Part shown: positions 1 through 8,978 of the stretch, one piece after another
How positions within the stretch are numbered: position 1 is the first letter of the stretch
Layout of the letters: every line of letters starts with the position of its first letter
DNA from: Sva-07 sp963716095
GTDB lineage: Bacteria > Actinomycetota > Acidimicrobiia > Acidimicrobiales > Ilumatobacteraceae
Length of the DNA: 64,000 nucleotides
Reading direction: 5' to 3'
Assembly (NCBI GenBank): GCA_963716095.1
Contig: CAVQSV010000017.1
Coordinates: 50,937-114,936, forward strand
Made by a program: the position numbers and the translations under genes
The notes under the pieces: generated by a model
What the model was told of the DNA's origin: nothing
The model's database searches: none
Seen by the model: only the letters and a program-made list of their open reading frames with translations

Positions 1-1
1 C

Positions 2-91
2 GACATCAAGCCGTACGTCACCGAGTTCCGACCTCGTGGCGCCGTGACGCAACCGGACTGGATCAGTGAGCTCATGGCCGGCTACTGGTGA
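2..91 (+). CDS. C-terminal fragment of TrmO/TsaA-like tRNA methyltransferase
   Basis: The window opens inside a gene. The frame ends at a TGA at 89-91 and gives about 29 residues containing DIKPYVTEF and ending WISELMAGYW. The D-I-K-P-Y signature followed by a Gln-Pro-x-Trp tail is what I recognise from actinobacterial TrmO (TsaA/UPF0066 fold), which N6-methylates t6A37 of tRNA-Thr. Only the tail is present, so the call rests on one motif. It lies 52 bp upstream of the response-regulator gene on the same strand. Confidence 0.5.
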   Translation, partial: DIKPYVTEFRPRGAVTQPDWISELMAGYW

Positions 92-143
92 CACCGACGA
101 GTTGCAGGAGCCAATCGCTGCTGTCACCTGCTAGATAGGGGGC

Positions 144-728
144 ATGCCATTGCGTGTCGTGATCGCCGAGGACGAGGCCATCATTCGCATGGACCTGCGC
201 GAAACCCTCGAAGAAGAGGGCTACGAGGTGATCGGTGAAACCGGTCGCGGCGATCAGGCGATCGAATTGGTTCGGGGGCTCCAACCAGATCTGGCGATTC
301 TCGACATCAAGATGCCCGGCATGGACGGTCTCGAAGCCGCCAAGATCATCAACGGCGAGAAGATCTGCGGCGTGCTCATGCTCACCGCGTTCAGCCAGCG
401 TGAAGTGGTCGAGCAGGCTCGTGACGCCGGCGCGCTGGCGTTCCTGGTCAAGCCGTTCCAGAAGAGCGACCTGATCCCCGCGATCGAGGTGGCGATGGGC
501 CGCTTTCGTGAACTGCGGTCGCTCACCGGCGAGATCGACGCCCTCGGGGAGCAGCTCGAGTCGCGCAAGGTGATCGATCGGGCCAAAGGGGTGTTGATGG
601 ACGAGCTGTCGCTGTCGGAGACCGATGCCTTTGCCTTCATCCAACGCACTGCGATGAGCGAGCGCACCCGGATGCGCGACGTGGCCGACCGGATCCTCGA
701 CGGCTCGCTGCGGCCCGGCACCAACTGA
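144..728 (+). CDS. pdtaR: ANTAR-domain response regulator (PdtaR type)
   Basis: This 194-residue two-domain regulator has an N-terminal receiver with the acidic pair E9/D10, the probable phospho-acceptor Asp54 (LAILDIKMPG), Thr80 and Lys102 (VKPF). The C-terminal ANTAR domain, about residues 125-190, carries the RKVIDRAKGVLM helix. In this family, phosphorylation by a sensor kinase exposes the ANTAR domain, which binds paired hairpins in nascent RNA and prevents termination. The ATG at 144 follows a purine-rich ATAGGGGGC. The gene sits 10 bp before polA, as in many actinobacteria. No cognate kinase is in the window. The family call is secure; the RNA targets are unknown. Confidence 0.9.
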   Translation: MPLRVVIAEDEAIIRMDLRETLEEEGYEVIGETGRGDQAIELVRGLQPDLAILDIKMPGMDGLEAAKIINGEKICGVLMLTAFSQREVVEQARDAGALAFLVKPFQKSDLIPAIEVAMGRFRELRSLTGEIDALGEQLESRKVIDRAKGVLMDELSLSETDAFAFIQRTAMSERTRMRDVADRILDGSLRPGTN

Positions 729-738
729 GGCCCGACCG

Positions 739-3410
739 ATGGGGACCTATCTCGTCGTCGATGGGAACTCGCTGACCTACCGCGCCTTCTTCGCGCTGCC
801 GACCGACATGGCCACAGCCAGCGGCCAGGTCACCAACGCGGTCTTCGGGTTCACCTCGATGATGATCAACGTGCTCAAGGACCACACGCCCGACGGCGTA
901 CTGGTCGCCTTCGACCGGCCCGAGCCGACGTTCCGACACGAGGCCGAGCCGCTCTACAAGGCGCAGCGCGAGGCCGCCCCCGACATCCTGCGCCAACAGA
1001 TGGGGCTCGTGCGTGAGGTGCTCGACGCTGTCGGCATCGCTGCGGTCGACCTGTCGGGCTGGGAAGCCGACGACATCATCGCCACGGTCACCGACCGCCT
1101 GGTCGACGCCGGACATCAGGTGATCATCGTCACCGGTGATCGCGACAGCTACCAGCTCGTTCGCGACCCGGACGTGAAGGTGCTGTACAACAAGCGCGGC
1201 GTCAGCGACTACGCGTTCTACGACGAGGCGGGCATCGAGGAACGCACCGGTGTCGTGCCGTCGCTGTACGTGCAGTACGCAGCGCTCCGTGGCGACAACA
1301 GCGACAACCTGCCCGGCGTGCCCGGTGTGGGCGAGAAGACGGCCGCCAAGTTGATCAACAACTATGGCGGCCTCGACGGGATCTTCGAACACGTCGACGA
1401 ACAGACGCCGAAGTTGCGATCGAATCTCGCCGAGCACGAAGCGCGGGCGCGCAAGAACCTCGAGTTGATGCTGCTCCGCCACGATGCGCCGATCGAGTTC
1501 GAGATCGATGACCTCGGCGTCACCCCGAATGCCGATGAACTCAAGCGGCTGTTCGACTTCCTCGAGTTCCGCACCCTCGAGGGTCGGTTGAACGAGGCGC
1601 TCGGGGCGATGGGGGCAGCGGTCGATCTCGGCCCGGTCGAGGAGCGAGCCGAGATCGTCGCCGAGGTGACCACCGCTGCATCTCCGGCCGAGGCGGCAGC
1701 CGCGATCGCATCGGCCGATGCCGTCGACATCGCCGCCACCTGGGCGGGCGAACCGGGCCGCAGCCCGCTCGCGGGCATTGCGGTCGTCACCGATGCGTCG
1801 GTGGCCGAAGTGTTGTGGATCCCCGCCGAGGTCCTCGCCGACGACGCTGTGCGTGCGGCGCTCGGCGACCACGGCAACCTGCGTGGTCACAACGTCAAAC
1901 CGCTGATGCGTTCGCTGCTCGAGTTCGACGTCGAAGTGCGAGGTCTCACGCTCGACACTGCGATCGCCGCCTACCTGATCGACCCCGCCGAGGCGCGCTA
2001 CACGCTGGCCGACCTGATCGAGAAGTACACCAAGTACGCACGTCCGTCCGACGACGCCGCCGGAGCCGGCCAACTCGATCTCGACGGAACCTCACTCGGC
2101 GACGCCGAGGTCGCTGCTCGCGGACCACGCTCGCGGTCAACGCGCTCGCCGAGCCGATCGTCGCGAGCATGGACGCCCAGGGGATGGTCGAGCTCTACCG
2201 CAGCATCGAGAACCCGCTCGTGCTGGTGCTGGCGAAGATGGAACACGTCGGTATCGGCGTCGACGTCGATGAACTGCGAGCGCTCGGCAAGCGGCTCGCC
2301 GACGAGGTGCAGATACTGCAGGCCGAGCTTCGCGAGGTCGCAGGGCGCGACGACCTCAACCTCAACTCGCCCAAGCAGTTGCGCGAAGTGCTCTACGACG
2401 AGCGCGGGCTTGCGCCGGGCAAGAAGACCAAGACCGGCTACTCGACCGACGCTGCCACGCTCGAGAAGATCAAGGACCAGTGGCCCGAGTTCCTCGGACC
2501 GCTGATGCGCTACCGCGAGGTCGAGAAGCTGCGCTCCACCTACGGCGAAGGTCTGCTCGCCGAGGTCGCCGACGATGGGCGGATCCATGCCACGTTCAAC
2601 CAGACCGTGGCGCGCACGGGCCGGCTGTCGTCGGACCAGCCGAACCTGCACAACATCCCGGTGCGCACCGACGAGGGGCGCCAGTTCCGCAAGGCGTTCG
2701 TCCCGGCCCCTGGCACGACGATGCTCGTTGCCGACTACAACCAGATCGAGCTGCGCTGCATCGCCCACCTCGCGCAGGACCCTGGCCTGATCGGTGCGTT
2801 CACGAGCGGCGAGGACATCCACAACGCCACAGCAGCCAGGGTGTTCACGGTCGAGCCGACCGAGGTCAGCGTCGAGCAGCGCTCGAAGGCGAAGATGGTC
2901 TCCTACGGCCTCGCCTACGGGATGGAGGCCTACGGCCTCGGCCAGCGGTTGAACATCCCCACCGAGGAAGCGGCGGTCATTCTCGACGCGTACTTCGTGG
3001 CGTTCCCGAACGTCAAGCAGTACATGGACGCCACGGTCGTCGAGGCTCGCGAGCGTGGCTACACCGAGACCTTGTTCGGTCGTCGGCGCCCGATTCCCGA
3101 GCTCCTGAACTCGAACTTCAGGGTTCGGCAGGCGGGCGAGCGTCAGGCGATGAACGCAGGTATCCAGGGGCTCGCCGCCGACATCTTCAAGGTGGCGCTC
3201 GTCAACATCGACGCAGCGCTGGTCGCGGGGGAGTACGCCAGCCGAGTCGTGCTGCAGGTGCACGACGAGGTGATCGTCGAGGTGCCCGACGACGAACGCG
3301 ACGCCGTCGGCGATCTGGTCGTCGGTCTGATGCACGACGCCGCCGATCTGGATGTTCCGCTCGAAGTGAACGTTTCCTGGGGGGACACGTGGGCTGCGGC
3401 GAAGGGTTGA
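739..3410 (+). CDS. polA: DNA polymerase I, interrupted by a one-base frameshift
   Basis: Family A DNA polymerase for Okazaki fragment processing and repair, about 890 residues when repaired. An N-terminal 5'-3' exonuclease/FEN domain (starts GTYLVVDGNSLTYRAFF) occupies about residues 1-300. A central domain resembles the proofreading exonuclease but lacks its catalytic acids (DIAATW where DxE is expected), as in many actinobacteria. The C-terminal polymerase has motif A (DYNQIELR), motif B (RSKAKMVSYGLAYG) and motif C (VLQVHDEVIVEV). The frame changes at about 2119-2123. Adding one C to GCTCGCGGACC restores AARRTLAVNALAEPI. Both halves are fully conserved, so I read this as a sequencing error rather than gene loss. 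The ATG follows the regulator gene by 10 bp. Confidence 0.93.
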
Positions 3411-3429
3411 CGGCGCGAGGATGACCCCG

Positions 3430-4074
3430 ATGAGTTTCGATCCCGATTCGATCATCAGGTCGAGCGAGCAGCTCGCCGAGCTCTACCGGGCACCGAGCCG
3501 CCTCGTTGCGGCGAAGAAGGCCGGGGTGCTCGACGACGCCAGCGTCGGCATTCTCGAACGCTCGCCGTTCGTGCTGGTTGCGACATCTGGCGACGATGGA
3601 AGTCTCGACGTGTCGCCTCGGGGTGGGCCTCCCGGATTCGTCCGCGTGCTCGACGAGCAGCACGTCGCACTCCCCGATCTCAACGGCAACAACCTGATCG
3701 ACAGCCTGCGTGGCGTCGTCGCGCACGGGCGCGCAGCGCTGCTGGTGCTGGTACCCGGCAAGGACGAGACGCTGCGACTCAATGGTGAGGCGTGGGTCGT
3801 CACCGACCCAGCGGTACTCGATCGGTGGGATGACGAACTTCGCCGTCCGACGACGGCGATCGTGATCCGCGCCGACGAGGTGTTCATGCACTGCGCCAAG
3901 GCGTTTCGCCGCAGCAACCTGTGGGACCCGGCGAGTTGGGACTCCCTGGCTGATGCTCCCGACGGTCTCGACGTGCTGCAGGCCCAGGGTCTGGTCGCGA
4001 CCAACGACGCCGCCACGCGCGAGTTCCTCGAGCAGAGCTACGCCGCCGACCTCGCGCACGACGCACCCGAGTGA
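3430..4074 (+). CDS. PPOX-fold (MSMEG_1061-type) flavin/F420-binding protein
   Basis: About 214 residues of the pyridoxamine-phosphate-oxidase-like split-barrel family. Visible landmarks are PFVLVATSGDDGSLDVSPRG, then NNLIDSLRG, and a C-terminal block HCAKAFRRSNLWDP, matching the subgroup whose founding member is M. smegmatis MSMEG_1061. Members bind FMN or F420; the substrate is unknown. I chose the ATG at 3430 over 3421 because a GAGG motif lies at proper distance before it. It follows polA by 19 bp and may be co-transcribed. Confidence 0.8.
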   Translation: MSFDPDSIIRSSEQLAELYRAPSRLVAAKKAGVLDDASVGILERSPFVLVATSGDDGSLDVSPRGGPPGFVRVLDEQHVALPDLNGNNLIDSLRGVVAHGRAALLVLVPGKDETLRLNGEAWVVTDPAVLDRWDDELRRPTTAIVIRADEVFMHCAKAFRRSNLWDPASWDSLADAPDGLDVLQAQGLVATNDAATREFLEQSYAADLAHDAPE

Positions 4075-4092
4075 CCCACTCGTGACCGGCTC

Positions 4093-4848
4093 GTGACTGG
4101 GCGCGATCACTGGTTCGAAGATCTCGCCGACCACCTCGGCGCGGCCTACGACCGGTATGCGCACACCAAGGGCACGGTCCAAGAGGTCGACCACATCGTC
4201 GAGGTGCTCGGTCTGGCGTCTGGTGATCGCGTCTTGGACGTCGGCTGCGGAACCGGACGTCACACGATCGAACTCGCGGCCCGGGGGATCCGGGTTCACG
4301 GCATCGACATCAGTCAACGCTTCATCGACATCGCGAACGCCGCAGCCCCGCCGAGCGATGAGCCAGGCCCGCAGATACGGGGTGGTCGCTCATCGCTGGC
4401 GACGTTCGAGCGTGGTGACGCCCGTTCGATGACGTTCGACAGCGAGTTCGATGCGGTGATCTGTCTGTGTCAGGGGGCGTTCGGAATGATGACCGCCGAC
4501 GGTGAGGATGCAGCCGTGGTTGCCGGAATGGGTCGAGCGCTGCGCCCCGGAGGACGTCTCGCGTTGAGTGCGTTCAACGCGTACTTCGCTGTCAAGTACC
4601 ACGATGTTGCCGACTTCGATGCGGCGACCGGCGTCTCCCACGAGGTCACCGAGATCCGCTCCGAAACCGGCGAACTTCGCAGCGCAGACCTCTGGACTGG
4701 CTGTTACACGCCGAGAGAACTCCGGCTGTTGCTCGACGCGCACGGTCTCGCGGTCGACTCGATCAGCAGCGTCGAGCCCGGTGGATACGGTTCCACACCC
4801 GCTTCGACCGAGTCGCCGGAGTTCCTCGTCGTCGCCCATCGTCGTTGA
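4093..4848 (+). CDS. Class I SAM-dependent methyltransferase
   Basis: 251 residues with a Rossmann methyltransferase core. Motif I is VLDVGCGTGRHTIELA, the motif II acidic residue lies in VHGIDIS, and the later strand FDAVICLCQGAFGMM is followed by LRPGGRLALSAFN. These place SAM binding in the first half. The acceptor substrate cannot be read from the sequence. The GTG start at 4093 lies 18 bp after the PPOX gene, suggesting a short operon. The C-terminal end (GGYGSTPASTESPEFLVVA) is typical of small-molecule methyltransferases. Confidence 0.82.
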   Translation: MTGRDHWFEDLADHLGAAYDRYAHTKGTVQEVDHIVEVLGLASGDRVLDVGCGTGRHTIELAARGIRVHGIDISQRFIDIANAAAPPSDEPGPQIRGGRSSLATFERGDARSMTFDSEFDAVICLCQGAFGMMTADGEDAAVVAGMGRALRPGGRLALSAFNAYFAVKYHDVADFDAATGVSHEVTEIRSETGELRSADLWTGCYTPRELRLLLDAHGLAVDSISSVEPGGYGSTPASTESPEFLVVAHRR

Positions 4849-5014
4849 GCGCCCCTGAACCCGAACTGTGCGCAGGATCGTGTCACCGGTGGGCGGCGAG
4901 GCGCATTTTTCGGGGAAGTCGATGGGGGGAGGCGCTGATAGCATGGTCGGCTGCGTCACGCAACGTGGCGCGTCTGTCCATCTACTCACGTCCGTTTCGA
5001 AAGCAGTTCGTCCC

Positions 5015-6499
5015 TTGTCCGATACCGCAACCACCTCCGAGTCTCCCACCAACCAGATGGGAACCTTCGACGAAGAGGGTCATTACACACCCCGCGAGAT
5101 CGTGTCCGACGATCTCGGCATGTCGTTCGCCGATGCGATCGACGGCACCATGGTCACCGTCGAAGATGGCCAGATGGTCATCGGCACCGTGGTCAAGATC
5201 GACAAGGACGAAGTACTCCTCGACATCGGCTACAAGTCCGAAGGCGTCATCCTCAGCCGTGAGCTGAGCATCCGCAACGACGTCGACCCCTCCGAGGTCG
5301 TGTCGCTCGGCGAGCAGGTCGAAGCCCTGGTCCTCACCCTCGAGGACAAAGAAGGGCGGCTCCTGCTGTCGAAGAAGCGGGCGCAGTACGAGCGTGCCTG
5401 GGGCGACATCGAGGCAAAGAAGGAAGCCGACGAGGTCGTGTCCGGCCCGGTCATCGAGGTCGTCAAGGGCGGCCTCATCGTCGACATCGGCCTGCGTGGC
5501 TTCCTGCCCGCATCGCTCGTCGAGCTGCGCCGTGTCCGCGATCTCGCGCCGTACATCGGCGAGACCGTCCACTGCAAGATCATCGAACTCGACAAGAACC
5601 GCAACAACGTGGTCCTGTCCCGTCGCGCCTACCTGGAAGAGAACCAGAAGGAGACTCGCGACCAGTTCCTCAACAACCTCAAGGTCGGCGAAGTCCGTGA
5701 AGGCACGATCTCCTCGGTCGTCAGCTTCGGTGCATTCGTCGACCTCGGCGGCATGGACGGCCTCATTCACGTCAGCGAGCTGTCGTGGAAGCACGTCGAC
5801 CATCCCGGCTCGGTCGTCGCTGTCGGCGACCCGGTCAAGGTCCAGGTCCTCGACGTCGACTTCAGCCGCGAGCGCATCAGCCTCTCGCTGAAGGCCACCC
5901 AGCAGGATCCGTGGCAGGAGTTCGCCGAAGGCCACCAGGTCGACCAGCTCGTCTACGGCCGGGTCACCAAGCTCGTCCAGTTCGGTGCATTCGTCCAGGT
6001 CGGCGAAGGCATCGAGGGCCTCGTGCACATCTCGGAGATGTCGGCGCATCACGTCGACAGCCCCGAGCAGGTCGTCACACCCGGCGAAGAGCTGTGGGTC
6101 AAGATCATCGATCTCGACCTCGCCCGGCGCCGCATCTCGTTGTCGATCAAGCAGGCCGCCGAGGGTGGCGAGCTCGCCGCTGAGTACCGCGAGCACTTCG
6201 AGGTCGACGCCGCCGGCAACTACGTGCAGGGCGAAGCGTCGGCCGAGGCCGAGGCTGCCTGGAGCGAGTACTACGGCGAAGGTGGCGAAGGCGCCGCCGA
6301 GGCTGCACCGGCTGCTGAGGTCGCCGAGGTTGCCGAAGTTGCCGAGGTTGCCGAGGTTGCCGAGGCTGCCGAGGTTGCTGAGGTTGCTGAGGTTGCTGAG
6401 GTTGCTGAGGTTGCCGAGGCTGCCGAGCCAGCTCCGGTCGAGGCAGCACCTGCCGAGGTCGCCGAGGCCCCCGCTGCGGAGGAAGACCCCGCCGGGTGA
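5015..6499 (+). CDS. rpsA: 30S ribosomal protein S1
   Basis: Ribosomal protein S1, which helps 30S subunits bind and unfold mRNA. Four S1/OB domains are visible in order: one ending SEGVILSREL, one with GGLIVDIGLRGFLPASL, a third with SFGAFVDLGGMDGLIHVSEL, and a fourth with QFGAFVQVGEGIEGLVHISEM. After the fourth domain the protein ends in an acidic, repetitive Glu-Val-Ala tail (see the repeat at 6317). I chose the TTG at 5015 (reads SDTATTSES); an ATG at 5057 is the alternative. The open frame upstream of 5015 looks non-coding. The stop codon overlaps the coaE start (GTGA). Confidence 0.92.
   Translation: MSDTATTSESPTNQMGTFDEEGHYTPREIVSDDLGMSFADAIDGTMVTVEDGQMVIGTVVKIDKDEVLLDIGYKSEGVILSRELSIRNDVDPSEVVSLGEQVEALVLTLEDKEGRLLLSKKRAQYERAWGDIEAKKEADEVVSGPVIEVVKGGLIVDIGLRGFLPASLVELRRVRDLAPYIGETVHCKIIELDKNRNNVVLSRRAYLEENQKETRDQFLNNLKVGEVREGTISSVVSFGAFVDLGGMDGLIHVSELSWKHVDHPGSVVAVGDPVKVQVLDVDFSRERISLSLKATQQDPWQEFAEGHQVDQLVYGRVTKLVQFGAFVQVGEGIEGLVHISEMSAHHVDSPEQVVTPGEELWVKIIDLDLARRRISLSIKQAAEGGELAAEYREHFEVDAAGNYVQGEASAEAEAAWSEYYGEGGEGAAEAAPAAEVAEVAEVAEVAEVAEAAEVAEVAEVAEVAEVAEAAEPAPVEAAPAEVAEAPAAEEDPAG
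6317..6427 (+). repeat. 9-bp coding tandem repeat in the rpsA tail
   Basis: About twelve units of GAG-GTT-GCC and close variants encode (Glu-Val-Ala)n, with Glu-Ala-Ala breaks about two thirds of the way in and at the end. The tract lies wholly in the C-terminal tail of S1 beyond the last OB domain, so copy-number change in units of nine would keep the frame. Confidence 0.9.
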
Positions 6500-7128
6500 T
6501 CCTGGTCGGGCTCACCGGCGGCATCGGCGCCGGCAAGTCCACCGTGTCGGCGATGCTCGCCGAGCGTGGTGCGGTCATCGTCGACGCCGACAAGATCGCG
6601 AGAGAGCTGCAGTCGCCGGGGAGCCCGGTCCTCGAGCAGATGGCCGAGCGATTCGGTTCGGAGATCATCACCGATGGTGGTGTGCTCGATCGTGCTGCGG
6701 TGGCCAAGATCGTCTTCAACGACGAAGCGGCGCTCGAGGACCTCAACGGCATCGTGCATCCAGCGATGCAGTCGGAGATCCAACGCCAGATCGACGCCCA
6801 GCGCGACACCGATCGTGTCGTGGTGCTCGACTTTCCGTTGCTCGGCGAGAACCCGCGCAAGGGCCTTGCGGCAACGATCGTCGTCGACATCCCCGTTGAC
6901 GTGGCGGTACAGCGCCTCGTCGACCAGCGCGGGATGGACGAAGACGACGCCCGAGCTCGGATCAGCAGCCAGTTGAGCCGTGAGGAACGGCTGGCTTCCG
7001 CGACCCACGTCGTCGACAATGGCGGCGACCGCGATTCGCTGACCGCACAGGTCGACTCGCTGTGGGGTCAGCTCCTCGAGTTGCCTGCCGCGAGTACCGA
7101 CGACGACGCTGCGCCAGCCGACAACTGA
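6496..7128 (+). CDS. coaE: Dephospho-CoA kinase
   Basis: 210 residues. CoaE phosphorylates the 3' hydroxyl of dephospho-CoA, the last step of coenzyme A synthesis, in the cytosol. The P-loop GLTGGIGAGKST is at the N-terminus, followed by DADKIARELQSPGS, and the NGIVHPAM and RISSQLSREERLA blocks typical of the family are present. The GTG start at 6496 overlaps the rpsA stop by four bases, and the rpsA-coaE pairing is common in actinobacteria. The last 30 or so residues form a variable tail. Confidence 0.93.
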   Translation: MILVGLTGGIGAGKSTVSAMLAERGAVIVDADKIARELQSPGSPVLEQMAERFGSEIITDGGVLDRAAVAKIVFNDEAALEDLNGIVHPAMQSEIQRQIDAQRDTDRVVVLDFPLLGENPRKGLAATIVVDIPVDVAVQRLVDQRGMDEDDARARISSQLSREERLASATHVVDNGGDRDSLTAQVDSLWGQLLELPAASTDDDAAPADN

Positions 7129-7135
7129 GTCGACC

Positions 7136-7150
7136 CCGAGCGCTCGGTTT
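7136..7150. terminator. Possible bidirectional terminator between coaE and the GGCT-like gene
   Basis: A perfect palindrome CCGAGCGCTCGG followed by TTT lies between two convergent genes, coaE and the gene ending at 7150. The stem is six base pairs and the T-run is short, so termination in vivo is uncertain. Confidence 0.4.
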
Positions 7151-7716
7151 CACGTCAGCATCGACAGCGTCATGTCGACCACCGGTACATCGGGCGCGGG
7201 CGTCGCTGTGTACCGCTCGTGGTGGTCGCCGCCGAGGTCCTGGAAGGCAGCGGCCACGAGTTCCCAGTACGACTGGCGGATGCCGGCGCGGCCGGCGTCA
7301 CGGGCCGACTCGTAGCGCTCGATCGCACTCGACCGGGGAACGTAGGTCATCACACGGCCACCTGGATCGCCGTGCTCCAATCGGATCTGCTCGGTGACGT
7401 CGGTGCGCTCGTAGTCGCGTTCACGCCAATCGAGCTGGGCGAGTTCGTCGGCTGTGACGCGGACGATCACGCCGTTGCACGACTCGTCGTCGGCTGCCGT
7501 GAGGCCGAGCGACACGACCAGGCCCTGAACGATCTGCGCACCGTCGATGTGCCAATCACCGCGCAGATGCATCGAGCCGTAGTTCCAGCGCCGGCCATAG
7601 CCGTCGAGGTGGGCGACCGCGACATCATCGTTGGCGACGGTGCGGCCGATCGTGCTGGCCATCGACGTGGGGGAGACCAGCGAGCCGTACCCGAAGACCC
7701 AGGTGTCGCCGTTCAC
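7150..7716 (-). CDS. Gamma-glutamylcyclotransferase-fold protein
   Basis: 188 residues beginning NGDTWVFGYGSLVSPTSM. The FGYGSL motif forms the substrate loop of the GGCT/AIG2-like (BtrG) fold, whose members release 5-oxoproline from gamma-glutamyl compounds. The segment VRVTADELAQLDWRE, including an acidic residue after the nucleotide-like loop, fits the family's catalytic Glu region. The GTG start overlaps the stop of the upstream M20 gene by four bases, showing translational coupling. Its position as last gene of a cluster with glutamate-cysteine ligase and glutathione peroxidase supports a role in turnover of a gamma-glutamyl thiol, which is an inference. Confidence 0.78.
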   Translation of the reverse strand: MNGDTWVFGYGSLVSPTSMASTIGRTVANDDVAVAHLDGYGRRWNYGSMHLRGDWHIDGAQIVQGLVVSLGLTAADDESCNGVIVRVTADELAQLDWRERDYERTDVTEQIRLEHGDPGGRVMTYVPRSSAIERYESARDAGRAGIRQSYWELVAAAFQDLGGDHHERYTATPAPDVPVVDMTLSMLT

Positions 7717-8978
7717 GAACCGGCAGCGCTGGATTCGGAGAAGTACCGAGCGACCGTGGCGGTGAGCAGCCGAACACCGATGGCGATCGCTCGCTCGTCG
7801 ACGTCGAAGAGCCCGGCGTGCAGGTCGAGGGTGGGTCCCTGCGGATCGCGCACGCCCAGACGCACGTAGGTCCCCGGCACCTCCCGGGTGAACCAGGCGA
7901 AATCGTCTCCGCCCCAGCTCTGCTGCACGGTCTCGATGGCATCCACGCCGAACTCCGAGGCTGCAGCGTCGCCGACGACCCCCGTGACGACAGCATCGTT
8001 GACCACGGGCGGAACGCCGTGGGTGTAGTCGATGTCGAGATCGGCCCCGCTTCCCTCGACGAGCGCTCGGAGTTCGTGTTCGACCACACCGGGGAGTTCG
8101 TCCCACACCGCCAGCGACGGTGTCCGTATCGACGCCTTGAGGACACAGGTGGTGGGGATCACGTTGGCTGCGTCGCCGGCACGTACCGACCCGAAGACCA
8201 ACTTGACCAAGGTGGCGTGGTCGGGATCGAGATGCGCCACTCGTGCCGACACCCGGCCGGGCAGGTCGGAGACGATCCGAGCAGCAAGCGCGACGATGTC
8301 GACGGTCAGCTCGGGACGCGCCGTGTGGCCACCGGGGCCGTTCAGGGTGATCACGGCCATGTCGGCCGCGGACGAGATGGCGCCCGTCCTCAACCCGACG
8401 GAGCCGACGTCGAGCTTGGGTTCGCAATGCAGGCCGACGATTGCGCTGACGTGGCCGAGGCCGTCGTCGGCGAGCACGTCGAGCGCCCCACCCGGCACCC
8501 GCTCCTCGGCCGGTTGGAAGATGAACCGCACCGGTCCTGGCAGCTCCGTGCGATGGTGAGCGAAGTAGAGCGCAGTTCCCAGCACGATCGCGGTGTGGAC
8601 GTCGTGACCGCATGCATGCGACACCCCGGGTACCTGGCTGCGGTAGGCGACGTCCTTCTCGTCGGCCATCGCCAGCGCGTCGAGGTCGGCCCGGAGCGCC
8701 AGTCGGCGGTCGGGTCCACCGTTCCGGCTCGGCGTCGAACTGTCGGGGAACAGATCGCAGACGAGCCCGGTTCCCGACGAGAGGCGGCGCGGTTCGAGGC
8801 CGGCGAGTTCGAGGCGCTCGTGGACGAGCGCCGTGGTGGCTCGCTCCTCACCGCTCAATTCGGGGTGGGCATGCAGGTTGCGGCGCAACGCGACGAGACT
8901 CTCGCCGTGCTCGTCGAGCCACCGGTCGATCGGGTGCGGTCCGATGTCGCCGTCGACGGCGGGGGACATCGACGTCAT
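7713..8978 (-). CDS. M20D-family amidohydrolase / peptidase
   Basis: 421 residues of the M20D (AmhX/HipO-like) metal-dependent amidohydrolases. Seen in order: LHAHPELSGEE near the N-terminus, LRADLDALAM, the SHACGHDVHTA metal motif, FQPAEERVPGGA, and a late WGGDDFAWFT block. A dimerisation domain with GPGGHTARPE sits in the middle. Relatives hydrolyse N-acyl amino acids, indole conjugates or dipeptides. I chose the ATG at 8978 because it overlaps the upstream stop by four bases. Co-transcription with gamma-glutamyl enzymes hints at cleavage of an N-acyl or gamma-glutamyl amide, but the substrate is unproven. Confidence 0.88.
   Translation of the reverse strand: MTSMSPAVDGDIGPHPIDRWLDEHGESLVALRRNLHAHPELSGEERATTALVHERLELAGLEPRRLSSGTGLVCDLFPDSSTPSRNGGPDRRLALRADLDALAMADEKDVAYRSQVPGVSHACGHDVHTAIVLGTALYFAHHRTELPGPVRFIFQPAEERVPGGALDVLADDGLGHVSAIVGLHCEPKLDVGSVGLRTGAISSAADMAVITLNGPGGHTARPELTVDIVALAARIVSDLPGRVSARVAHLDPDHATLVKLVFGSVRAGDAANVIPTTCVLKASIRTPSLAVWDELPGVVEHELRALVEGSGADLDIDYTHGVPPVVNDAVVTGVVGDAAASEFGVDAIETVQQSWGGDDFAWFTREVPGTYVRLGVRDPQGPTLDLHAGLFDVDERAIAIGVRLLTATVARYFSESSAAGS

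Noticed and set aside
637..2073. Long open frame antisense to polA (and similar long frames antisense to rpsA, guaB, purDM and purL)
   Set aside because: These arise from GC-rich codon bias. Their translations are low-complexity or Arg/Asp/Val-rich without motifs, and the sense strand is a secure gene.
739..3410. Programmed frameshifting in polA
   Set aside because: No slippery heptamer or downstream pseudoknot is apparent, and other genes in the window have similar one-base breaks.
4868..5014. N-terminal extension of ribosomal protein S1 upstream of 5015
   Set aside because: The added residues (VGGEAHFSGKSMGGGADS) do not resemble any S1 and the stretch contains a promoter-like TGATAGCAT.
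7150..8613. A single 487-residue protein including the GGCT-like domain
   Set aside because: The first 300 residues are a shadow of the M20 gene; the true start is the GTG at 7716 overlapping the M20 stop.
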